Below, one piece after another: positions 15,927-24,747 of a DNA stretch of 33,057 nt. The stretch comes from Burkholderiales bacterium (GTDB taxonomy: Bacteria; Pseudomonadota; Gammaproteobacteria; Burkholderiales; Burkholderiaceae_C): positions 1-33,057 of the forward strand of contig JAIOOS010000004.1 of NCBI GenBank assembly GCA_021414305.1. Direction: 5' to 3'. A program made the translations under genes and the position numbers. Within the stretch, counting starts at the first letter, position 1; each line of letters opens with the position of its first letter. The notes under the pieces were generated by a model. It was not told the DNA's origin and made no database searches. It worked only from the letters and a program-made list of their open reading frames with translations.

Positions 15927-18900
15927 CTACATGCTGCGGCGGTACTGGCCGCCGACTTCGAAGAGGGCATCGGTGATCTGGCCGAGCGAGCAGACGCGCA
16001 CCGCGTCGATCAGCACCTCGAACACGTTGCCGTTGGCGATGACCGTGTCCTTCAGGCGCTGCAGCATCGCCGGCGACTCCGCCGCATGGCGGGCCTGGAA
16101 GTCGGCGAGGCGCTGCAGCTGGCCCTGCTTCTCGGCCTCGGTCGAGCGCTGCAGCTCCACGTGCGCCGGGGCGGTATCGCCGTGCCGGCTGCGAAAGGTG
16201 TTGACGCCGACGATCGGGTACTCGCCCGAGTGCTTGAGCATCTCGTAGTGCATCGACTCTTCCTGGATCTTGCCGCGCTGGTAGCCGGTTTCCATCGCCC
16301 CGAGCACGCCGCCGCGCTCGGCGATCTTCTCGAACTCCTGGAGAACGGCTTCCTCGACCAGCTCGGTCAGCTCGTCGATGATGAACGAGCCCTGGTTCGG
16401 GTTCTCGTTCTTCGCCAGGCCCCATTCGCGGTTGATGATGAGCTGGATCGCCATCGCCCGGCGCACCGAGTCCTCAGTGGGCGTGGTGATCGCCTCGTCG
16501 AACGCGTTGGTGTGCAGCGAGTTGCAGTTGTCGTAGATCGCGATCAGCGCCTGCAGCGTCGTGCGGATGTCGTTGAACTGCACCTCCTGGGCGTGCAGCG
16601 AGCGGCCCGAGGTCTGCACGTGGTACTTCAGCTTCTGGCTGCGCTCGTTGGCGCCGTAGCGGTCGCGCATTGCCACCGCCCAGATCCGCCGCGCCACCCG
16701 GCCCATGACCGTGTACTCGGGGTCCATGCCATTGGAGAAGAAGAACGAGAGGTTGGGCGCGAAGTCGTCGACCTTCATGCCGCGGGCGAGATACGCCTCG
16801 ACGAAGGTGAAGCCGTTCGAGAGCGTGAACGCGAGCTGGCTGATCGGGTTCGCGCCGGCCTCGGCGATGTGATAGCCCGAGATGCTCACCGAGTAGAAGT
16901 TGCGCACCTTGTGCTGCACGAAGTACTCGGCGATGTCGCCCATCACCTTGAGCGAGAACTCGGTCGAGAAGATGCAGGTGTTCTGGCCCTGGTCTTCCTT
17001 CAGGATGTCGGCCTGCACCGTGCCGCGCACGTTCTGCTTCACCCAGGCGGCGATCCTGGCGCCCTCGGTCGCATCCGGCTCGCGGCCGTGCTCGGTGCGG
17101 AAGGCATCGAGCTTCTGCTCGATCGCGGTGTTGACGAACATCGCAAGGATCGTCGGCGCCGGGCCGTTGATCGTCATGCTGACCGAGGTGCTCGGGTTGG
17201 TGAGATCGAAGCCCGAGTACAGGACCTTCATGTCGTCGAGCGTGGCGATCGAGACGCCCGAGTTGCCGACCTTGCCGTAGATGTCGGGCCGGATCGCCGG
17301 ATCGTTGCCGTAGAGCGTGACCGAGTCGAACGCGGTCGACAGGCGCTTGGCCGGCATGCCCGCCGAGAGCAGCTTGAAGCGGGTGTTGGTCTTGAAGGCG
17401 TCGCCCTCGCCGGCGAACATCCGGGTCGGGTCCTCGTTCTCGCGCTTGAAGGCGAAGGTGCCGGCGGCGTAGGGGAAGGAGCCGGGCACGTTGTCGAGCA
17501 GCAGCCACTTCAGGAGCTCGCCGTGGTCTTCGTAGGTCGGCAGCGCGACCTTCCTGATCTTGTTGCCGGAGAGCGTTGTGGAGACGATCGTGGTCCGGAT
17601 CTCGCTGTCGCGGACCTTGACGACGAACTCGTCGCCGGCGTAGGCGCGCTGCAGCTCGGGCCAGCCGGCAAGCAGCCGCCGGGCGTCCGCGTCGAGGCGG
17701 CTCTCGCGCTCTGCGGCCAGGTCGCTGACGGCGACGACGGCATTGGTCTTTTCCGGATTCGCCTCGACCAGCATGCGCGCGCTTTCGCGCAGCTGCTGCA
17801 CCTCGCGCGCCAGCCGCGCCTGCCCCAGGGAATGCTTCTTGTAGCCGCGCACCGCATCGGCGATGTCGGCGAGATAGCGGGCGCGGGCACCCGGAACGAT
17901 CGGTACCTGATGGGTGCTGTGCCGGGTGGCGGCCGCCGGCAGCGCCCCCGGCTCGGCCGGCAGGCCGAGCGCCACCAGCCGCGGCAGCAGCGCCTGGTAG
18001 AGCGCGGTGACGCCGTCGTCGTTGAAGCGGCTCGCCATGGTGCCGAACACCGGCATCTCGTCGGGCTTCCTGCCGAAGGCCTCGCGGTTGCGCTGCACCT
18101 GCTTGGCGACGTCGCGAAGGGCATCGGCCGCGCCCTTGCGGTCGAACTTGTTGATCGCCACGAATTCGGCGAAGTCGAGCATGTCGATCTTCTCGAGCTG
18201 GCTGGCGGCGCCGAACTCGGGCGTCATCACGTACACCGGCACGTCGACCAGCGGCACGATCGCCGCGTCGCCCTGGCCGATGCCCGAGGTCTCGACGATC
18301 ACCAGGTTGAAGCCGGCGACCTTCACCGCGGCGAGCACGTCGGGCAGGGCGGCGCTGATCTCCGAGCCGAAGTCGCGGGTCGCGAGCGAGCGCATGAAGA
18401 CGCGCGGCCCGTCGCCCCAGGGGGCGATGGCGTTCATGCGGATCCGGTCGCCGAGGAGGGCGCCGCCGCTCTTCCTGCGCGAGGGGTCGATCGAGATCAC
18501 GGCCACCTGGAGGCGGTCGCGCTGGTCGAGGCGCAGGCGCCGGATCAGCTCGTCGGTCAGGCTCGACTTGCCGGCGCCGCCGGTGCCGGTGATGCCGATC
18601 ACCGGCGTCTTCACCGCCGCCGCCGAGGCCCGCAGCTCCTCGAGCAAGGCAGGCGCGGCGCTCTTGTTCTCCACCGCCGTGATGAGCTGGGCGAGGGCGC
18701 GGCGCGCTGCCCGGTCGTGGCCACGCACCGGCGCCAGCGTCTTCGGCGCGTACGGCGACAGGTCGACGTCGCAGCGCATCATCATCTCGCCGATCATTCC
18801 CGCCAGGCCCATGCGCTGGCCGTCCTCGGGGCTGTAGATGCGCTCGACGCCGTAGGCCTGGAGCTCTTCGATCTCGCTCTGGACGATGACGCCCCCGCCG

Positions 18901-19220
18901 CCGCCGAACACGCGCACGTGCGCGCCGCCGCGCTCCCGGAGCAGGTCGACCATGTACTTGAAGTACTCGACGTGGCCGCCCTGGTAGGAGCTGATGGCGA
19001 TGCCCTGCACGTCTTCCTGCAGCGCCGCGGTGACGACCTCGTCGACCGATCGGTTGTGCCCGAGGTGCACCACCTCCGCGCCCATGCCCTGGAGGATGCG
19101 GCGCATGATGTTGATCGCCGCGTCGTGGCCGTCGAAGAGGGCGGCGGCGGTGACGAAGCGCACCTTGTTCGCCGGCCGGTAGTCGGCCAGCGCCTTGTAG
19201 TCGGCCTTGAGTTCGGTCAT
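15927..19220 (-). CDS. icmF: Fused isobutyryl-CoA mutase IcmF
   Basis: A 1097-residue adenosylcobalamin-dependent mutase with its G-protein chaperone built in. Residues 18-150 are the B12-binding domain ([11 protein letters not shown] with His32 as the lower cobalt ligand). Residues 205-420 are a MeaB-like GTPase with Walker [10 protein letters not shown] (212-220), [25 protein letters not shown] (310-318) and NKFDRKG (357-363). From about 560 on is the mutase barrel, with [29 protein letters not shown] and [20 protein letters not shown]. The domain order and length match IcmF (about 1093 in Cupriavidus), which interconverts isobutyryl-CoA and n-butyryl-CoA and also isovaleryl-CoA and pivalyl-CoA. 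ATG 19220 overlaps the upstream ppk2 stop as ATGA. Confidence 0.95.
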   Translation of the reverse strand: MTELKADYKALADYRPANKVRFVTAAALFDGHDAAINIMRRILQGMGAEVVHLGHNRSVDEVVTAALQEDVQGIAISSYQGGHVEYFKYMVDLLRERGGAHVRVFGGGGGVIVQSEIEELQAYGVERIYSPEDGQRMGLAGMIGEMMMRCDVDLSPYAPKTLAPVRGHDRAARRALAQLITAVENKSAAPALLEELRASAAAVKTPVIGITGTGGAGKSSLTDELIRRLRLDQRDRLQVAVISIDPSRRKSGGALLGDRIRMNAIAPWGDGPRVFMRSLATRDFGSEISAALPDVLAAVKVAGFNLVIVETSGIGQGDAAIVPLVDVPVYVMTPEFGAASQLEKIDMLDFAEFVAINKFDRKGAADALRDVAKQVQRNREAFGRKPDEMPVFGTMASRFNDDGVTALYQALLPRLVALGLPAEPGALPAAATRHSTHQVPIVPGARARYLADIADAVRGYKKHSLGQARLAREVQQLRESARMLVEANPEKTNAVVAVSDLAAERESRLDADARRLLAGWPELQRAYAGDEFVVKVRDSEIRTTIVSTTLSGNKIRKVALPTYEDHGELLKWLLLDNVPGSFPYAAGTFAFKRENEDPTRMFAGEGDAFKTNTRFKLLSAGMPAKRLSTAFDSVTLYGNDPAIRPDIYGKVGNSGVSIATLDDMKVLYSGFDLTNPSTSVSMTINGPAPTILAMFVNTAIEQKLDAFRTEHGREPDATEGARIAAWVKQNVRGTVQADILKEDQGQNTCIFSTEFSLKVMGDIAEYFVQHKVRNFYSVSISGYHIAEAGANPISQLAFTLSNGFTFVEAYLARGMKVDDFAPNLSFFFSNGMDPEYTVMGRVARRIWAVAMRDRYGANERSQKLKYHVQTSGRSLHAQEVQFNDIRTTLQALIAIYDNCNSLHTNAFDEAITTPTEDSVRRAMAIQLIINREWGLAKNENPNQGSFIIDELTELVEEAVLQEFEKIAERGGVLGAMETGYQRGKIQEESMHYEMLKHSGEYPIVGVNTFRSRHGDTAPAHVELQRSTEAEKQGQLQRLADFQARHAAESPAMLQRLKDTVIANGNVFEVLIDAVRVCSLGQITDALFEVGGQYRRSM

Positions 19221-20074
19221 GGGACGCGGATGTTCGAGAGCGCCGGGTCGCCCGGCGGGTAGCGCAGCTTGAGCCGCTCGAGCGTGTCCTTGACCACGCG
19301 GGCGATCATCAGGTTGCGATGCGTCTTCGAGTCGGAGGGGACGATCGTCCACGGCGCCCAGGGGGTGCCGGTGGCGGCCACGGCCGCGGAGTACGCGGCC
19401 TGATAGGCGTCCCAGGACTTGCGTTCCTCCAGGTCGCCGGCGGCGAACTTCCAGTGCTTTGTCGGGTCGTCGAGCCGCTCCTGCAGGCGCAGCCGCTGCT
19501 CTTCCTTCGAGATGTGGAGCAGGAACTTGAGGACCACGGTGCCGGCCTCGACCAGCATCCGCTCGAAGTCGTTGATTTGGGCGAAGCGCTGCTCGGTCTG
19601 CTTCCTGTCGATCCAGCCTTTGACCACCGGCACCAGCACGTCCTCGTAGTGGCTGCGGTTGAAGATCACGAACTCGCCGAGCCGCGGCACCTGCTGGTGG
19701 ATGCGCCAGAGATAGTCGTGCGCCAGCTCGTCGATCGACGGTGCCTTCCAGGCGACCGTGTGCACGCCGAGCGCGCTGGTCTGGCCGAATACGCCGCGGA
19801 TCGTGCCGTCCTTGCCGGCGGTGTCGGTCCCCTGCAGCACGACCAGGAGCTTGTAGCGACGGTCGGCGTAGAACACGTCCTGCAGCTTGTCGAGGTCCGT
19901 GGCCAGCGCCGCCGCGGCGGTCTTGTCGGTCGCCTTGTCGCCGAGCGAGAACGGCTTGCTCGCCGGATCGAACCGCTTCAGCTCGAAGGCCCGCCCGCGC
20001 GAGGCCTGCGGCGAGCAGGCGCGGGCGTGCTGGAAGGCGGCGATGCGCGGGCTGTCATTCTTCTTGGTGGCCAA
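19217..20074 (-). CDS. ppk2: Polyphosphate kinase 2 family protein
   Basis: A 285-residue protein of the PPK2 family, which transfers phosphate between polyphosphate and nucleotides. Walker [11 protein letters not shown] is at 82-91, the Walker B region is [16 protein letters not shown] (136-151), and a lid with Arg-rich helices follows ([20 protein letters not shown]). [12 protein letters not shown] and [20 protein letters not shown] are family marks. No ATG exists in the first 170 codons of a plausible frame, so I take TTG at 20074, which has GGGAGA 6 bases before it. It is the first gene of an operon with icmF (4-base overlap) and an AMACR-like enzyme. Whether it makes NTPs or NDPs is not clear. 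Confidence 0.9.
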   Translation of the reverse strand: MATKKNDSPRIAAFQHARACSPQASRGRAFELKRFDPASKPFSLGDKATDKTAAAALATDLDKLQDVFYADRRYKLLVVLQGTDTAGKDGTIRGVFGQTSALGVHTVAWKAPSIDELAHDYLWRIHQQVPRLGEFVIFNRSHYEDVLVPVVKGWIDRKQTEQRFAQINDFERMLVEAGTVVLKFLLHISKEEQRLRLQERLDDPTKHWKFAAGDLEERKSWDAYQAAYSAAVAATGTPWAPWTIVPSDSKTHRNLMIARVVKDTLERLKLRYPPGDPALSNIRVP

Positions 20075-20133
20075 GATGTCTCCCGGGGCGGTCAGGGCGG
20101 CGCCGACGTTTCGCGGACGGCGCCGCACGCCGA

Positions 20134-20162
20134 TTGACGTATACGTCAACTTCGAGTGTAGC
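20134..20162. promoter_or_regulatory. Perfect 16-bp palindrome over a plus-strand promoter
   Basis: TTGACGTATACGTCAA (20134-20149) reads the same on both strands. On the plus strand its TTGACG is a -35 box with TGTAGC 17 bases on (20157-20162), a fair promoter for the DUF4864 gene. It also lies 59 bases before the ppk2-icmF operon on the minus strand. The ACGT-centred shape is like the sites of MerR-family regulators of branched-chain amino acid use (LiuR type), from memory. A second inverted repeat (GCGGCC-TC-GGCCGC) lies at 20165-20178. Confidence 0.6.
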
Positions 20163-20221
20163 GCGCGGCCTCGGCCGCGAGGCGGCTGTACAGTCGGCGA
20201 ATCCGCCTCCGAGGAGCAGCC

Positions 20222-20665
20222 ATGACCCGCGCCCACCGCGTTCTCGCCGGCCTTCTGTTCGCCGTCTGCGGGCTCGGCCTGCTGCCTGCGGCGGCGCACG
20301 CCGAGCGCGTTTCCGCGGCCGACACCCAGGCGGTGCGGGCGGTGGTGGAGGCCCAGCTCGCGGCCTTCGCCGCCGACGACGGCAAGCGCGCGTTCTCGTA
20401 CGCCGCACCCTCGATCCGCGAGATGTTCGGCAGCCCCGATCGCTTCATGGCGATGGTGCGCGGCAGCTACCCGGTGGTGTACCGGCCGGCGGCGGTGATC
20501 TTCCTCAATCCGGAGTGGGTGCAGGGCCAGCTCGTGCAGGGCGTGCACCTGACCGATTCGAGCGGCGCGCTCTGGCTCGCGATCTACCAGCTCGAGCGCC
20601 AGCCCGACCAGTCGTGGCGCATCAGCGGCTGCAACGTGCAGCCGAGCGCCGGCAAGATGACCTGA
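20222..20665 (+). CDS. Exported DUF4864 domain protein
   Basis: A 147-residue protein with a clear Sec signal peptide (hydrophobic core at about 6-22, cleavage near AHA-ER at 26-27). The mature part matches DUF4864: [46 protein letters not shown] and the [10 protein letters not shown] end. DUF4864 proteins adopt a cone-shaped NTF2-like fold and are periplasmic or secreted, with no known reaction. GAGGAG lies before the ATG. coaX follows 16 bases later and may share the transcript. No catalytic residues can be named. Confidence 0.85.
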   Translation: MTRAHRVLAGLLFAVCGLGLLPAAAHAERVSAADTQAVRAVVEAQLAAFAADDGKRAFSYAAPSIREMFGSPDRFMAMVRGSYPVVYRPAAVIFLNPEWVQGQLVQGVHLTDSSGALWLAIYQLERQPDQSWRISGCNVQPSAGKMT

Positions 20666-20681
20666 GCCCGGCCCGGCGACC

Positions 20682-21449
20682 ATGACCTTTCTCGCCATCG
20701 ATATCGGCAACACGCGCCTGAAGTGGGCGCTCTACAGCGCGCCGATGCCGGGCGCCGGCCTCGTCGACCACGGTGCGGTCTTTCTCGAGGCGATCGACGA
20801 TCTCGCCGAAACGGCCTGGCGCAAGCTGCCGTCTCCGGCCAGCATGCTCGGCAGCATCGTCGCCGGCGAGGGCATCCGCCGCCGCGCCGAGGCGCAGCTC
20901 GAGATCTGGGACATCGAGCCGCGCTGGGTGGTGAGCTCGGCCTCGGCCTGCGGCGTGACCAACGGCTACGACCATCCCAACCGGCTCGGCGTCGACCGCT
21001 GGGTGGCGCTGATCGGCGCGCGCCAGCGCCTGCTCGAGCGCGGCACGCCGAAGCCGGCGCTGGTGATCATGGTCGGCACCGCGGTCACGGTCGACGCGCT
21101 CGACGCGAGCGGCCGCTTCCTCGGCGGCCTGATCCTGCCCGGTTTCGGCCTGATGCTGCGCGCGCTGGAGATGGGCACCGCCGGCCTGAAGGCGCCGACC
21201 GGCGAGGCGGTCGAATTCCCCACCAACACCAGCGACGCGCTGATGAGCGGCGGCTCCGACGCGATCGCCGGCGCCGTCGAACGCATGCATCGCAAGCTCC
21301 AGCAACGCACCGGCGAGGAGCCGGTGCTCTTCATGAGCGGCGGCGCCGCGGTCAAGCTGGCATCTATCACCGAGCTGCACGCGGAGATGGTCGAGCACCT
21401 GATCTTCGACGGGCTGCTGCACCTGCAATCGAAGCGCCTGGCGCTCTAG
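20682..21449 (+). CDS. coaX: Type III pantothenate kinase
   Basis: A 255-residue protein matching CoaX, which phosphorylates pantothenate in the first step of coenzyme A synthesis. [13 protein letters not shown] at 5-17 is the phosphate-1 loop of the ASKHA fold. [12 protein letters not shown] holds the catalytic base Asp105. [11 protein letters not shown] (131-141) is the second phosphate motif, and [15 protein letters not shown] is a family block. Type III kinases require a monovalent cation and are not feedback-inhibited by CoA. In many Betaproteobacteria coaX follows birA; here birA is absent and a DUF4864 gene precedes it. It is cytoplasmic. Confidence 0.95.
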   Translation: MTFLAIDIGNTRLKWALYSAPMPGAGLVDHGAVFLEAIDDLAETAWRKLPSPASMLGSIVAGEGIRRRAEAQLEIWDIEPRWVVSSASACGVTNGYDHPNRLGVDRWVALIGARQRLLERGTPKPALVIMVGTAVTVDALDASGRFLGGLILPGFGLMLRALEMGTAGLKAPTGEAVEFPTNTSDALMSGGSDAIAGAVERMHRKLQQRTGEEPVLFMSGGAAVKLASITELHAEMVEHLIFDGLLHLQSKRLAL

Positions 21450-21469
21450 CAGCTGAAGGAAACCTCGAC

Positions 21470-21946
21470 GTGGCGCACTACACCGCTGAAACGATCTGGA
21501 GGCGCGGTGACGCGAGTCGCGAGGACTTTCTCGGCCACCGCTACAGCCGGCGCCATCGCCTGCGCTTCGACGGCGGCATCGAGGTCCCGGCCTCGTCGTC
21601 GCCGCACGTCGTGCCGCTGCCGTATTCCGATCCGAGCGCGGTCGATCCGGAAGAAGCGTTCGTCGCGTCGCTGTCGAGCTGCCACATGCTGTGGTTCCTG
21701 GACATCGCCGCCCGCGCCGGCTGGTGCGTCGACCGCTACGCCGATGCGGCCACCGGCGTGATGCGCAAGAACGAAGCCGGCAAGGTCGCGATGACCGCGG
21801 TGATCCTCCACCCTTCGGTCGAGTTCTCCGGCGAGAGCCTGCCGGACCGCGCCGAGATCGAGCGCCTGCACCACGAGGCGCACGAGGCCTGCTTCATCGC
21901 CAATTCGGTGAAGACCGAGGTGCGCTGCGAGCCCGTCATCCCCTAG
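21470..21946 (+). CDS. OsmC family peroxiredoxin-like protein
   Basis: A 158-residue OsmC/Ohr-family protein. The two catalytic cysteines are at 71 (ASLSSCHMLWFL) and 141 (EACFIANSVKTEVRCEP), spaced as in the family. These proteins reduce organic hydroperoxides in the cytoplasm. YTAETIWRRGDASREDFLGHRYSRRH at the N-terminus is the strand pattern of the general OsmC subgroup rather than Ohr. The start is GTG at 21470, with AAGGA at good distance. It lies 20 bases after coaX. Its 3' end overlaps the convergent isomerase gene by 11 bases. Confidence 0.88.
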   Translation: MAHYTAETIWRRGDASREDFLGHRYSRRHRLRFDGGIEVPASSSPHVVPLPYSDPSAVDPEEAFVASLSSCHMLWFLDIAARAGWCVDRYADAATGVMRKNEAGKVAMTAVILHPSVEFSGESLPDRAEIERLHHEAHEACFIANSVKTEVRCEPVIP

Positions 21947-22823
21947 GCAACGGAACCTGGGTCGCTGGAGGGGCCGAACCAACCTGGTCCTCGCGATCGA
22001 GCCGCTCCCACAGCTCGCGCACCATGCGCATCAGGAGCTGCGCCTCCTGCCATCGATCGGAGAGCTCGTAGCCGTCGCTGCCGGTCATGGCGTACTCGCG
22101 CGGACCGAGCTCGCACAGGAAGGTCAGGGTCGCATCGGCGGGTGCACGGCGACGCCAGCCGCGAAAGCCGTATTCCCACCAGCCCATGAAGAGATCGAGC
22201 CAGTCGCGCTGGTGCGCGAAGCTGATCTGCACCTGGATCTGCTCGCGGCTGGCGACCCGGCCGTGGAAGCCCCAGCACTGGTCGATGACGCGATGCATCA
22301 GGCGGTGGTTCTCGTCGGAGATCGGCCAGGCGAACTCCCGGCCGACGACATAGTGCGAGAGGTCGCCGGTGAGGCGCAGGTCGGGGAAGCGGTCGAGCAG
22401 GCGCAGCGTGAAGTGGAGATCGGTCGTCATCCGGTCGCGGTGCGTCTCGAAGTGCAGGGCGACGCCGGCGTCGCGGGCCAGCTCCCGCCAGCCTTCGATC
22501 AGGGGCACGCATTCGGCCACGGTGTGCGGCCGCACGTCGGCCTGCAGGTTCAGGTGATCGGCGCCGATTTCCGCCACGAGCGCCAGCACCGGCCGCAGCT
22601 CGTCGACGCTGCGTGGATAGCACTGCGCCTGCCAGCTCAGGCCCCAGGCGCGGAGCTTTCGCGTCACCTGCAGGACGTAGTCGCGGTCGACGAAGCGCAC
22701 GCCGGCGCCGTCGAAACCGGCCGCGTGGATCATGTCAAGCTTCTCGTCGAGCGACCACTCGAGTCCGTCGGGACGCCGTCGTTCCATCGCCCACAGCGAC
22801 TGGAAGACGAGCAGCCGCTGCAT
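21936..22823 (-). CDS. Sugar phosphate isomerase/epimerase family protein (TIM barrel)
   Basis: A 295-residue protein of the AP-endonuclease-2-like TIM-barrel superfamily that includes xylose isomerase-like sugar isomerases and epimerases. LDEKLDMIHAAGFDGAGVRF, GADHLNLQAD, VALHFETHRDRMTTD and LTGDLSHYVVG give the metal-binding Glu, Asp and His positions on successive strands. The real substrate is unknown. It starts 4 bases after the hslU stop, so it belongs to the hslVU transcript, though its role there is unclear. The start has only a weak ribosome-binding site, fitting translational coupling. Confidence 0.82.
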   Translation of the reverse strand: MQRLLVFQSLWAMERRRPDGLEWSLDEKLDMIHAAGFDGAGVRFVDRDYVLQVTRKLRAWGLSWQAQCYPRSVDELRPVLALVAEIGADHLNLQADVRPHTVAECVPLIEGWRELARDAGVALHFETHRDRMTTDLHFTLRLLDRFPDLRLTGDLSHYVVGREFAWPISDENHRLMHRVIDQCWGFHGRVASREQIQVQISFAHQRDWLDLFMGWWEYGFRGWRRRAPADATLTFLCELGPREYAMTGSDGYELSDRWQEAQLLMRMVRELWERLDREDQVGSAPPATQVPLPRG

Positions 22824-22827
22824 CGCT

Positions 22828-24162
22828 CTAGAGGATGTAGCGCGAGAGGTCGACGTCCTTCGCCAGGTCGGCGAGCTTGTCGTCCACCGCGGCTGCGTCG
22901 ATCGTGATCGTTTGCCCGCCGCGGTTGGGCGCGTCGAAGCTCACCTCGTCGAGCAGCCGCTCCATCACCGTGGCCAGCCGGCGCGCGCCGATGTTCTCGG
23001 TGCGCTCGTTGACGTCGTAGGCGATCTGGGCGATGCGGCGGATCGCATCGGGCGCGATCTGCAGGCTGACGCCTTCGGTCGCGAGCAGCAGGGTGTACTG
23101 CTTGACCAGGCTGGCGTGGGTTTGCGTCAGGATCGCCTCGAAGTCGTCGACCGAGAGCGAGCCCAGCTCGACCCGGATCGGAAAGCGCCCCTGCAGCTCG
23201 GGGATCAGGTCGCTCGGCTTGGCCAGGTGGAACGCGCCCGAGGCGATGAACAGGATGTGGTCGGTCTTCACCATGCCGTACTTGGTGTTGACGGTGGTGC
23301 CCTCGACCAGCGGCAGCAGGTCGCGCTGCACGCCCTGGCGCGAGACGTCGGCGCCTTGCGTCTCCGAGCGCGACGCGACCTTGTCGATCTCGTCGATGAA
23401 GACGATGCCGTTCTGCTCGGCGTTGGCGAGCGCGCTCTGCTTGACCTCGTCGTCGTTGACGAGCTTGGCGGCCTCCTCGTCGACGAGGAGCTTCTGCGCC
23501 TCGGCGATCTTCATCTTGCGCGCCTTCTTCTTGCCGCCGCCGATGTTGGCGAACATGCCGCGCAGCTGCTCGGTCATCTCCTCCATGCCGGCCGGGCCCA
23601 TGATCTCCATCGACGGCTTGGCCTCGGCGACCTCGATCTCGATCTCCTTGTCGGCGAGCACGCCTTCGCGCAGGCGCTTCCTCATCACCTGGCGCGCCGT
23701 GTTGTCGGCCGAGGGCGAGGGCGCGAGGCCGAACTCGGCCCGGGTGCCCGGAACGATGATCTCGAGAATGCGCTCCTCGGCGGCGTCTTCGGCGCGGGCG
23801 CGCTGCCGGCGCATCGCCGTCTCGCGCTCCTGCTTCACCGCCATGTCCACCAGGTCGCGGATGATCGAGTCGACGTCCTTGCCGACGTAGCCGACCTCGG
23901 TGAACTTGGTCGCCTCGACCTTGATGAAGGGCGCGTCGGCCAGGCGCGCCAGGCGGCGCGCGATCTCGGTCTTGCCCACGCCGGTGGGGCCGATCATGAG
24001 GATGTTCTTCGGCGTGATCTCGCCGCGCATCGACTCCTCGACCTGCTGCCGGCGCCAGCGGTTGCGCAGCGCGATAGCCACTGCCCGCTTCGCCCCGCCC
24101 TGGCCGACGATGTGCCGGTCGAGCTCGGAGACGATCTCCTGGGGGGTCATCGAGGACTTCAT
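22828..24162 (-). CDS. hslU: HslU, ATPase subunit of the HslVU protease
   Basis: A 444-residue AAA+ ATPase that unfolds proteins and feeds them to Hsl[18 protein letters not shown] opens the protein. Walker A GPTGVGKT is at 58-65, and [11 protein letters not shown] is the pore loop with the GYVG motif. The I domain spans roughly 110-240. Walker B is [10 protein letters not shown], and the tail DLSRYIL is the conserved C-terminus that docks into HslV. Length matches E. coli HslU (443). I start it at ATG 24162, which overlaps the hslV stop as ATGA; an internal ATG four codons on is the E. coli-like alternative. Confidence 0.96.
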   Translation of the reverse strand: MKSSMTPQEIVSELDRHIVGQGGAKRAVAIALRNRWRRQQVEESMRGEITPKNILMIGPTGVGKTEIARRLARLADAPFIKVEATKFTEVGYVGKDVDSIIRDLVDMAVKQERETAMRRQRARAEDAAEERILEIIVPGTRAEFGLAPSPSADNTARQVMRKRLREGVLADKEIEIEVAEAKPSMEIMGPAGMEEMTEQLRGMFANIGGGKKKARKMKIAEAQKLLVDEEAAKLVNDDEVKQSALANAEQNGIVFIDEIDKVASRSETQGADVSRQGVQRDLLPLVEGTTVNTKYGMVKTDHILFIASGAFHLAKPSDLIPELQGRFPIRVELGSLSVDDFEAILTQTHASLVKQYTLLLATEGVSLQIAPDAIRRIAQIAYDVNERTENIGARRLATVMERLLDEVSFDAPNRGGQTITIDAAAVDDKLADLAKDVDLSRYIL

Positions 24163-24695
24163 CCCAGGGTCTCGATCGTGTGGTTCTGGTTCGTGTAGAT
24201 GCACAGGTCGCCGGCGATCTCGAGCGAGCGCTTGACGATGTCCTTGGGCGCCATGTCGGTGTGCTGCAGCAGCGCCCGCGCCGCCGCGCTGGCGTACGAG
24301 CCGCCCGAGCCGATCGCCACGATGCCGTACTCGGGCTCGAGCACGTCGCCGTTGCCGGTGATGATGAGCGACGACTCGGCGTCGGCGACGGCGAGCATCG
24401 CCTCGAGCCGGCGCAGGACGCGGTCGGTGCGCCAGTCCTTGGTCAGCTCGATGGCCGAGCGCACCAGGTTGCCCTGGTGCTTCTCGAGCTTGGCCTCGAA
24501 GCGCTCGAACAGGGTGAAGGCGTCGGCGGTCGCGCCCGCGAAACCGGCCAGCACCTTGTCGTGGTGCAGGCGCCGGATCTTGCGCGCGGTCGCCTTGACG
24601 ACGATGTTGCCGAGCGTGACCTGGCCGTCGCCGCCGAGCGCCACGACATTGCCGCGGCGCACGCTGACGATCGTCGTGCCGTGATAGCTTTCCAT
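24159..24695 (-). CDS. hslV: HslV, peptidase subunit of the HslVU protease
   Basis: A 178-residue proteasome-like threonine peptidase. The mature protein should begin at Thr7 in GTTIVSVRR after removal of MESYHG; that Thr is the nucleophile. [32 protein letters not shown] and [14 protein letters not shown] are the usual family blocks. It forms double hexamers in the cytoplasm with HslU caps. The gene overlaps hslU by 4 bases and lies 52 bases after the STAS gene. A CTTGAA box upstream might be part of a heat-shock promoter. Confidence 0.96.
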   Translation of the reverse strand: MESYHGTTIVSVRRGNVVALGGDGQVTLGNIVVKATARKIRRLHHDKVLAGFAGATADAFTLFERFEAKLEKHQGNLVRSAIELTKDWRTDRVLRRLEAMLAVADAESSLIITGNGDVLEPEYGIVAIGSGGSYASAAARALLQHTDMAPKDIVKRSLEIAGDLCIYTNQNHTIETLG

Positions 24696-24703
24696 CGGGG
24701 AGA

Positions 24704-24733
24704 GATTGTGACGCCCGCCGCGGGATTCAAGCC
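24704..24733 (-). promoter_or_regulatory. Possible hslV promoter region
   Basis: On the minus strand, CTTGAA (the sigma32 -35 motif) lies about 35 bases before hslV, within CCGCGG-N8-CCGCGG. The matching sigma32 -10 (CCCCAT-like) is too far away, and a sigma70 reading gives only a 14-base spacer to CACAAT. The call is weak. Confidence 0.2.
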
Positions 24734-24747
24734 GCGGGGAAGCCCGG

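Noticed and set aside
14820..19262. A plus-strand open frame of 1480 codons, the longest in the window
   Set aside because: It lies antisense to icmF and the racemase gene and encodes a His/Arg/Ala/Val-rich protein with no recognisable domain. High GC at third codon positions leaves the opposite frame free of stops. icmF matches its family over its full length.
20186..20193. CTGTACAG, resembling part of a LexA box
   Set aside because: A proteobacterial LexA site needs CTGT and ACAG eight bases apart; here they are adjacent, and the neighbouring genes are not SOS genes.
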